Part shown: piece after piece, positions 7,574 to 12,884 of the stretch | Position numbering within the stretch: position 1 is the stretch's first letter | Layout of the letters: the number at the start of each line of letters is the position of its first letter | Assembly: GCA_023392135.1 (NCBI GenBank) | Contig: JAEVZQ010000352.1 | Span: forward strand, 1-14,188 | Origin: Pseudomonadota bacterium | Lineage (GTDB): Bacteria; Pseudomonadota; Alphaproteobacteria; Rhizobiales; Hyphomicrobiaceae | DNA: 14,188 nucleotides | Direction: 5' to 3' | Program-made: the position numbers and the translations under genes | Notes under the pieces: generated by a model | The model's database searches: none | What the model saw: the letters and a program-made list of their open reading frames with translations, nothing else | What the model was told of the DNA's origin: nothing

Positions 7574-7789
7574 TCAGCACTGCTTCGACGGCCGGTAGAC
7601 GCCCGCTTCTGCATCCCACTCGAGCGAGCCGAGGTCCTTTGGCGCGCCGGAGGCTCCTGCAGCCTGTCTTCGCAGCTCTTCCTGTGCCTCTTGCGCGGTC
7701 GTCAGCGCCCGACGGACCTCGCGGGAGATCCAGCGGTAGCCGGCATAAACACCGGCGCCGGCGAGAAGCAGCGCGATCACCTGCGGCAT
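7574..7789 (-). CDS. Small membrane protein with one helix and a coiled-coil-like tail
   Basis: This 71-residue protein has one N-terminal transmembrane helix (PQVIALLLAGAGVYAGYRWI, about residues 2-21), then a charged helix rich in Glu, Arg, Gln and Ala (REVRRALTTAQEAQEELRRQ) that could form a coiled coil, and a short C-terminal motif LEWDAEAGVYRP. The first half looks like a membrane anchor with the rest in the cytoplasm. The start is ATG 7789, with GGAGGGG three bases upstream; a start at 7804 would place that site inside the gene. I know of small proteins like this next to sppA-type peptidase genes in alphaproteobacteria, but no function. It begins 44 bases after the S49 peptidase stop and precedes glyQ by 120 bases. 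Confidence 0.78.
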   Translation of the reverse strand: MPQVIALLLAGAGVYAGYRWISREVRRALTTAQEAQEELRRQAAGASGAPKDLGSLEWDAEAGVYRPSKQC

Positions 7790-7833
7790 CGTCCCCCTCC
7801 ACACACACCTGAGCTACAGGCGGCAGGCGCCCA

Positions 7834-8685
7834 TCACAGCCCGTAGCGCGACCACAGCGAGCGGGTCTCGATCGCGGATAGCAGATCATCGCCGAGCGCA
7901 AGTGGCAAGCCGCCGGCCGATTGTCCCGCACCGGCGGGCCCAAGCCGCGGGAAGCGGAGCAGCCGTGACAGCCATCCACCGGGGCCGAACGGCACCACCT
8001 TGAGCTGCACGTCGTCGCCATGCATCTCCCGCATCTTGCTCCGCACGTCCGAGACACCGTCGATGAGCCCCAGCTCCAGTGCCTTCGCCGCCGACCAGAA
8101 GGCGCCCGAGAAGAGCTCCGAATCGAGACCCCGGAGACGTCCGCCCCGTCGATCCTTGACGACGCCGATGAAGACGTCGTGCACGTCCCTCTGGATCTCC
8201 TTCAGCCGTTCGATTTCATCGGGCTTTTCGGGTTGGAAGGGATCGAGCAGCCCCTTCGCCGAGCCCGCGGTATAGACACGGCGATCGATCCCCAGCCGAC
8301 CGATCGCCTTGTCGAAGCCGAAGCTGGCCGACATCACGCCGATGGAGCCGACGATGGACGAGGGATCGGCGTAGATTTCATCGCCTGCCACAGCCAGGTA
8401 GTACCCACCGGATGCCGCCACGTCCTCGCAGAAGACATAGACCTTCTTCTTCTTTTCGTCCGCAAGCTGGCGGATGCGCTTGAAGATCAGGTTCGACTGG
8501 ACCGGCGAGCCGCCGGGCGAATTCACGATCACCGCGATGCACGGCAGCTTCGAGAGGCTGAACGCCTTCTCGAGCCCGCCGGCAACCGAACCGATCGAAA
8601 GGCCGGGCCTGAGCGGCGTGGCAAAACCGATCGGTCCAGAAAATCGAATCACCGGAACGACAGGACGACGCTTGAAAAACCACAT
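7834..8685 (-). CDS. S49 family serine peptidase (SppA/SohB-like), without membrane anchor
   Basis: This 283-residue protein belongs to peptidase family S49, which cleaves signal-peptide remnants and other membrane-associated peptides using a Ser-Lys dyad. The ClpP-like core is visible: IAVIVNSPGGSPVQS, VYVFCEDVAASGGYYLA with the nucleophile Ser92, SSIVGSIGVMS, and the general base Lys144 in YTAGSAKGLLDPF. The 52-residue Ser-Lys spacing equals that of the B. subtilis SppA dyad (Ser147/Lys199). The N terminus is MWFFKRRPVVPVIRF with no transmembrane helix or signal peptide, unlike classic SppA, so it is probably cytosolic or peripheral. I chose ATG 8685, with AAGAAG about ten bases upstream; an in-frame TTG at 8691 is the alternative. 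It lies 143 bases after the methyltransferase and just upstream of the small membrane protein gene. Confidence 0.93.
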   Translation of the reverse strand: MWFFKRRPVVPVIRFSGPIGFATPLRPGLSIGSVAGGLEKAFSLSKLPCIAVIVNSPGGSPVQSNLIFKRIRQLADEKKKKVYVFCEDVAASGGYYLAVAGDEIYADPSSIVGSIGVMSASFGFDKAIGRLGIDRRVYTAGSAKGLLDPFQPEKPDEIERLKEIQRDVHDVFIGVVKDRRGGRLRGLDSELFSGAFWSAAKALELGLIDGVSDVRSKMREMHGDDVQLKVVPFGPGGWLSRLLRFPRLGPAGAGQSAGGLPLALGDDLLSAIETRSLWSRYGL

Positions 8686-8776
8686 ACGCAACGTTCTTCT
8701 TTCTTGTAATGAGGCTGGTGACCGAGGAGCCCCTCAACTTTTAGTCGACCACGCGCCCAACCGCCAGTGGTCCGAT

Positions 8777-8822
8777 TCCGACATTTGCATCCCCCGCAGC
8801 AAGCTCGAGAGCGAATGTCGGG
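8777..8822. repeat. Inverted repeat after the methyltransferase gene
   Basis: TCCGACATTTGC at 8777-8788 faces GCGAATGTCGGG at 8811-8822 across a 22-base loop. Eight central pairs (CCGACATT/AATGTCGG) are perfect. On the plus strand the arms make 12 pairs with two G-U wobbles; on the minus strand those wobbles become A-C mismatches. It lies six bases past the methyltransferase stop and has no T tract on either side, so it is not a standard intrinsic terminator. It could instead stabilise or process the operon transcript. Confidence 0.5.
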
Positions 8823-8828
8823 AGACCT

Positions 8829-9617
8829 TCAGTCGAGCGGGAGGGCGGCGCCATCCCTGAGGATACGCGCGACGTCGGGCCGGAAGCGATTGTCCTTCTC
8901 GTGGAGCACGAGGCCCGGCAGCAGCTTGAGCGGTGCGCGGCTCCCCTTGCGCCCTTGTATGAGAATGCGCACGGCGGCTTCCCCAGATCGCGGATGGAGC
9001 GGCAGAATTTTCAGCGCACCGAACCGGCCTTCGAGCAGGCCCAGAAGGCTGGGCAGGACATCCGGCCGATGCACCATGGTCAGGCTGCCGCTGGACGTTG
9101 CTGCGCGCGTCAGGAATTTTACCCAATGGGCAAGACTGCCAGCGGGCATCGCGTGGGCTGCAGCCTTGATGGCGTGCCGGGACCGCCGCCCGTACCCCTC
9201 GGTATAATAAGGCGGATTGGCGACGACGTGCTCGAACGAATCTGCCGACAGCCCCGCGGCCGCCAGCGCAGCGGCCGAGCCCGTGACATCCGCGTCGATC
9301 ACGCTGACGCGCTCACCGAGCCCGTTGCGAGACACATTCCCGTGCGCGAGCGCAACAAGCTCCGGCTCGTTTTCGACGAGGGTGACGCGGGCGGCAGGGG
9401 CCCTCCGGGCGATGCATAGCCCGACGACGCCGACGCCCGCTCCGGCGTCGAGCACCCGCTCCCCCTGCTTTTGACCGACCGGGGCAGCCGCCGCCAGAAG
9501 AACCGCATCGATGCCCGCACGATAGCCCCGATGCGGCTGGACCACAGTCAGAGCACCGCCGAGAAACGCATCCTCGCTGACTTCCCTTGCACTGACCTCG
9601 TCAATTCGGGTCGTCAT
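8829..9617 (-). CDS. tRNA1(Val) (adenine37-N6)-methyltransferase-like protein (TrmN6 family)
   Basis: This 262-residue class I SAM-dependent methyltransferase resembles TrmN6/YfiC, which N6-methylates adenosine 37 of tRNA-Val. Visible elements, in order: QPHRGYRAGIDAVLLAA near residues 27-43, typical of this group; SAM-binding motif I VLDAGAGVGVVGL (57-63 core); acidic motif II TLVENEPEL; and the catalytic NPPY at 134-137 in VVANPPYYTEG, used by N6-adenine and related amino methyltransferases. The C-terminal strand region GEAAVRILIQGRKG matches the family. An rRNA or protein substrate cannot be excluded from sequence alone. Its ATG at 9617 lies within the last 17 bases of the DUF2007 gene, implying coupled translation. 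An inverted repeat follows the stop. Confidence 0.9.
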   Translation of the reverse strand: MTTRIDEVSAREVSEDAFLGGALTVVQPHRGYRAGIDAVLLAAAAPVGQKQGERVLDAGAGVGVVGLCIARRAPAARVTLVENEPELVALAHGNVSRNGLGERVSVIDADVTGSAAALAAAGLSADSFEHVVANPPYYTEGYGRRSRHAIKAAAHAMPAGSLAHWVKFLTRAATSSGSLTMVHRPDVLPSLLGLLEGRFGALKILPLHPRSGEAAVRILIQGRKGSRAPLKLLPGLVLHEKDNRFRPDVARILRDGAALPLD

Positions 9618-9834
9618 CGTTGACCCAGTGCCCGAGGCCCGCCTCCTCCAGCACCCGGCGCGCGCGGATCAGGTCGTCCGAGCTGACGAGAATTCGTCGC
9701 GGCAGCACGCCGATGGAGCCTTCCATGATGCTCATGTTTCCGTCTGCGACGAGTGGCTGAACACCGGCATCGCGCAACAGAACTTCCACGAAGCTCAGCA
9801 ACACCGGGTTGTTCGAGCGCAGAATCTCCCGCAT
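9601..9834 (-). CDS. DUF2007 domain protein
   Basis: This 77-residue protein has the DUF2007 pattern: MREILRSNNPVLLSFVEVLLRDAG (a strand-helix opening), then PLVADGNMSIMEGSIGVLPRRILV, and SSDDLIRARRVLEEAG at the end. The domain resembles small signal-transducer or PII-like alpha/beta folds; its role is unknown. Its usual place in alphaproteobacteria is directly before the TrmN6-like methyltransferase and divergent from the polyprenyl synthase, as here. I chose ATG 9834 because AAAAGG lies eight bases upstream; the in-frame GTG at 9843 would sit directly on that AAAAGG. It is the first gene of the minus-strand cluster and overlaps the methyltransferase start by 17 bases. Confidence 0.88.
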   Translation of the reverse strand: MREILRSNNPVLLSFVEVLLRDAGVQPLVADGNMSIMEGSIGVLPRRILVSSDDLIRARRVLEEAGLGHWVNDDDPN

Positions 9835-9866
9835 GATGGACACCTTTTCTGCAGTCTTTCCCGGAG

Positions 9867-9916
9867 TTAACCATGCGGCAATCTGCCGTGAAAATGGTTC
9901 CGGAACCCGTGGTTAA
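9867..9916. promoter_or_regulatory. Nested inverted repeats with CtrA-like half-sites between DUF2007 and ispB
   Basis: Three inverted repeats nest without gaps on most sides. Outer arms are TTAACCATG (9867-9875) and CGTGGTTAA (9908-9916), nine pairs with one T-G. Inside are CGGCA-ATC-TGCCG (9876-9888) and the perfect palindrome GGTTCCGGAACC (9896-9907), joined by TGAAAAT. The outer arms match the TTAACCAT half-site of the alphaproteobacterial regulator CtrA, in opposite orientations. A weak promoter for ispB is also possible here: TTAACC (9867-9872), 17 bases, GAAAAT (9890-9895). The element may be an operator serving both divergent genes or a structured RNA leader; these readings are alternatives. 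Confidence 0.45.
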
Positions 9917-9955
9917 GATCACCGCGGCCAGAGAATCATCCAGGAGAAGAGCCCA

Positions 9956-10972
9956 GTGGGGGTCGTTGTCCCAATCGATGAAACGCGTGACCCGACGCAC
10001 AGCCTGCTTCCCATTCTCGAGCTTGCAGCCGAGGACATGGGCGCGGTGAACCGGCTCATTCTGGACAAGGCAGTCTCCGACGTCGAGCTTATTCCGCAGC
10101 TTGCTCAACATCTGATCGATTCGGGTGGCAAACGTATGCGCCCGATGCTCACCATCGCCGCCGCCAAGCTGTGCGGCTATACAGGCGATGGCCATGTGCC
10201 GCTGGCGGCTGCGGTCGAGTTCATGCACACGGCGACCCTATTGCATGACGACGTCGTCGACGAGAGCGATTTTCGCCGCGGGAAGAAGGCAGCCCGGCTA
10301 CTCTGGGGCAATCAGGCGAGCGTGCTGGTGGGCGACTTCCTGCTGGGTCAGGCCTTCCGCATGATGGTCGAAGTCGGCTCGTTGCAGGCGCTGAAGATCC
10401 TATCCAATGCGGCTGCCGTGATCGCCGAAGGGGAGGTGATGCAGCTCGCGGCGGCAAAAAACACCGCTACGACAGAGGACGAGTACCTGGCGATCATCAA
10501 CGCCAAGACGGCCGCCTTGTTTTCGGCTGCGGCCGAGGTCGGCGGCGCCATCGCCAACCGTCCGGCGGACGAGCAGGCGGCCCTCAAGTCCTACGGCAAG
10601 ACCCTCGGTATCGCTTTCCAGCTCGTCGACGATGCCCTCGACTACTCCGGTGACAGCGCGCGCCTCGGCAAATCGGTTGGCGACGACTTCCGCGAGGGCA
10701 AGATCACGCTGCCCGTCATCCTCGCTTTCCGCCGCGGCTCGGACGAGGATCGGGAATTCTGGCAGCGGGCGCTCACCGAAGGCGACATCCGCGAAGGCGA
10801 TCTCGAGCACGCAATGAGCCTGATGCGCCAGCACAAGGCGATCGAGGCGACCCTGGAGCGGGCCCGCTACTACGGCTCCGTGGCGCAGGACGCCCTCGCC
10901 ATCTTTCGCGACAGCCAGGCCAAGCGCGCCCTCATGGGCGCCGTCGCGTTCTGTGTGGGCCGGGGACACTGA
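9956..10972 (+). CDS. ispB: Long-chain all-trans polyprenyl diphosphate synthase (octaprenyl/decaprenyl type)
   Basis: This 338-residue enzyme adds isopentenyl units to farnesyl or geranylgeranyl diphosphate to make the side chain of ubiquinone. Both aspartate-rich motifs are present: DDVVD at residues 98-102 in HTATLLHDDVVDE and DDALD at 225-229 in FQLVDDALDYSGD. GGKRMRP (57-63) binds diphosphate. Small residues (Thr92, Ala93, Thr94) precede the first motif as in E. coli IspB, so the chain-length floor is not blocked; the exact length (C40 or C50) cannot be read, though ubiquinone-10 is common in this class. The start is GTG 9956 with AGGAGA at 9942-9947. It diverges from the DUF2007 cluster and converges on hflX with 23 bases between stops. 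Confidence 0.95.
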   Translation: MGVVVPIDETRDPTHSLLPILELAAEDMGAVNRLILDKAVSDVELIPQLAQHLIDSGGKRMRPMLTIAAAKLCGYTGDGHVPLAAAVEFMHTATLLHDDVVDESDFRRGKKAARLLWGNQASVLVGDFLLGQAFRMMVEVGSLQALKILSNAAAVIAEGEVMQLAAAKNTATTEDEYLAIINAKTAALFSAAAEVGGAIANRPADEQAALKSYGKTLGIAFQLVDDALDYSGDSARLGKSVGDDFREGKITLPVILAFRRGSDEDREFWQRALTEGDIREGDLEHAMSLMRQHKAIEATLERARYYGSVAQDALAIFRDSQAKRALMGAVAFCVGRGH

Positions 10973-10977
10973 CGCTC

Positions 10978-11008
10978 GCGGCCGGGCGCCGCCGATCAGC
11001 TTGCGGCG
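10978..11008. other. Overlapping GC-rich hairpins at the ispB/hflX convergence
   Basis: GCGGC (10978-10982) pairs with GCCGC (10988-10992) over five bases; the same GCCGC with its preceding C (10987-10992) can instead pair with GCGGCG (11003-11008). The two hairpins exclude each other. They lie between and into the convergent 3' ends of ispB and hflX. No T tract follows, so a terminator role is only a possibility. Confidence 0.25.
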
Positions 11009-12330
11009 GAGCTTTCTGCCACAAGGCCGTCTTTATACAATCTACTGAACAGGCGGCCCTTTTTCGCGCGAGCGATTCGGACCTTGCAGACGGTTTGACC
11101 GCTTTCCGCGGTCTCGCGGGTCAGCACCTGTGCATTCTCGTGCAACCAGGCAAGGAGACCGCCCGCCGTGGCCGGGACGGCAATGGTCAGCACCTCGTCG
11201 GCGCGGCCGAGCTGGGCGTCGATGGCCTCCAGCAGAACATCGAGGCCCCTCCCCTGGGTGGCCGACACGAGGAGCGGCCTCTGCGCGGCGCGCTCGGCAG
11301 CATGCTGCAGCTCCTCGAGCGACTCCTGCGGCACCAGATCGACCTTGTTCCAGACCTCGAGAAGCAGACCCTCCGAACGGTCCACCTCGATTCCGAGCTC
11401 GGTCAGAACCCTCTCCACGTCAGCCCGCTGGGCCTGCGCTTCGGGGTGGCTGATGTCGCGCACATGCAGGATGAGATCGGCCTCGATCACCTCCTCGAGG
11501 GTGGCACGGAATGCGGCAACGAGTGAGGTCGGCAGATCGGAAATGAAGCCGACGGTATCCGACAGGATGACCCGGCGACCGCTCGGCAGCCGCAGCTCGC
11601 GCATGGTCGGATCGAGGGTGGCGAACACCTGGTCCATCGCGACCACGCCGGCGCCGGTCAGCTTGTTGAAGAGCGTGGATTTGCCCGCGTTGGTATAGCC
11701 GACAATGGCGACCAGAGGATACGGCACCCGCCGCCGGCCGGAGCGGTGTAATTCACGCGTGCGGACCACGACGTCCAGCTCCTTGCGGATGGCGTCGATG
11801 CGCTCCTGAATAAGCCGCCGGTCCGTCTCGATCTGCGTTTCACCGGGACCGCCGAGGAAGCCGTAGCCGCCGCGCTGGCGCTCGAGGTGGGTCCAGCTCC
11901 GCACGAGGCGGCTTTTCTGGTAGGTGAGATGGGCCAGCTCGACCTGCAGACGCCCTTCCCGGGTCCGGGCCCGACGCCCGAAGATCTCGAGAATGAGCCC
12001 CGTGCGGTCCAGAACCTTTGTGTTCCATGCCCGCTCGAGGTTGCGCTGCTGGATGGGCGAGACCGCATGGTCGATAACGACCAGATCGGCCTCGTGCTCG
12101 GCAACGAGTTGCTTCAGCTCCTCGACCTTGCCGGTGCCGAACAGTGTCGCCGGCTGCGGCCGGGCCACGGGGACGATGAGCCTGGCCCGGACCTCGAGAT
12201 CGATCGTCTCAGCGAGTCCGGCCGCCTCGGTCAGCCGATCCTGGGGAGAATGGAAGGAAGCGCCGCGCGCACCATCGCTCCGGGACCGCGCTGAAGTGGC
12301 TGTCCCGGTGCTGCCTGTCGTCTGAAGCAC
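10996..12330 (-). CDS. hflX: GTPase HflX, ribosome-associated
   Basis: HflX is a GTPase that binds the 50S subunit and splits stalled or stressed ribosomes. The 444 residues show the HflX N-terminal domain (to about 195), including DRTGLILEIFGRRARTREG and GGYGFLGGPGETQIETDRR, then the G domain: G1 GYTNAGKST (211-219), switch ATLDPT (237-242), G3 DTVGFI (258-263), G4 NKVD (328-331) and a SAT motif (356-358). A C-terminal domain follows. The only canonical in-frame start is GTG 12330, without a convincing ribosome binding site. The frame continues upstream with VVARAIVLVPVL, which looks like the first strand of the family, so the real N terminus is probably longer or the frame is broken; see findings. 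It follows hfq by 103 bases, the classic hfq-hflX order. Confidence 0.95.
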   Translation of the reverse strand: MLQTTGSTGTATSARSRSDGARGASFHSPQDRLTEAAGLAETIDLEVRARLIVPVARPQPATLFGTGKVEELKQLVAEHEADLVVIDHAVSPIQQRNLERAWNTKVLDRTGLILEIFGRRARTREGRLQVELAHLTYQKSRLVRSWTHLERQRGGYGFLGGPGETQIETDRRLIQERIDAIRKELDVVVRTRELHRSGRRRVPYPLVAIVGYTNAGKSTLFNKLTGAGVVAMDQVFATLDPTMRELRLPSGRRVILSDTVGFISDLPTSLVAAFRATLEEVIEADLILHVRDISHPEAQAQRADVERVLTELGIEVDRSEGLLLEVWNKVDLVPQESLEELQHAAERAAQRPLLVSATQGRGLDVLLEAIDAQLGRADEVLTIAVPATAGGLLAWLHENAQVLTRETAESGQTVCKVRIARAKKGRLFSRLYKDGLVAESSAAS

Positions 12331-12433
12331 TGGAACCAGGACGATGGCCCGCGCAACAACTTTCGGTCCGGAGCCATTGTCGCCCCGGCCCCTGCGCCTC
12401 GTTCTGGTCTCGTCTGCGCCGCTAATCGAAGGT

Positions 12434-12685
12434 CTACCCTTGCTGCGCTTCCGCCGGCTCCTGCTCCATCAGGTTAACGGGCTGGCCCGGCATGATGGTC
12501 GATATGGCGTGCTTGTAGACCAGTTGCGAGTGTCCATCGCGCCGCAGCAGGACGCAAAAATTATCGAACCAGGTCACGATTCCCTGCAGCTTCACGCCAT
12601 TGACCAGAAAGATCGTCAGCGGCGTCTTGTTCTTGCGGACGTGGTTCAGGAAGGTGTCCTGCAGGCTTTGTGCTCGTTCGGCCAT
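12434..12685 (-). CDS. hfq: RNA chaperone Hfq
   Basis: Hfq is a hexameric Sm-like chaperone that pairs small RNAs with mRNAs. The 83-residue protein is complete: N-terminal helix [19 protein letters not shown] with the proximal-face QDTFLN, Sm1 region [20 protein letters not shown], and Sm2 region with [10 protein letters not shown] (Tyr-Lys-His at the uridine-binding pocket). The C-terminal tail is short and acidic ([10 protein letters not shown]), as usual in alphaproteobacteria and unlike the long E. coli tail. The start ATG has GGATAAGAAG upstream. It sits between trkA and hflX on the same strand; the 199-base gap from trkA may hold its own promoter. Confidence 0.98.
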   Translation of the reverse strand: MAERAQSLQDTFLNHVRKNKTPLTIFLVNGVKLQGIVTWFDNFCVLLRRDGHSQLVYKHAISTIMPGQPVNLMEQEPAEAQQG

Positions 12686-12884
12686 TTCTTCTTATCCGTT
12701 TTTGTTCGGTTATCTTTTCCGGTGGCGCTCCGTCCACCTCCGATCAGCTTACCTGAAACGCTCGGCGGAATCAGCACTCCGATGGCCCGCAGGCCATTCT
12801 CAATCATCTCTGCCGGCTGCGAAGCGCGCACAGGCGGGTTTTAGCAGGTGGGCCGCAGAGCGCAATGGAAACTGCCGGGCAGGA
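12686..12884. other. Intergenic region between trkA and hfq
   Basis: This gap probably contains the hfq leader and promoter, but I find no convincing -35/-10 pair. Two small inverted repeats are visible: ATGGCC-CGCA-GGCCAT at 12782-12797 (six pairs, four-base loop) and GGTGG/CCACC at 12721-12725 and 12734-12738, the latter within the likely hfq leader. Neither is followed by a T tract on the minus strand. A 61-codon frame at 12646-12831 runs into hfq and has no support. Confidence 0.3.

Noticed and set aside
8020..8709. Plus-strand open frame of 229 codons
   Set aside because: It is antisense to the S49 peptidase gene, which carries an intact catalytic dyad.
8766..8790. tRNA T-arm-like sequence (GGTCCGATTCC)
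   Set aside because: The flanking bases do not form a five-pair T stem and no acceptor, D or anticodon arms can be found on either strand.
12646..12831. Minus-strand 61-codon frame upstream of and into hfq
   Set aside because: It overlaps the hfq start in another frame and has no family match or clear ribosome binding site.
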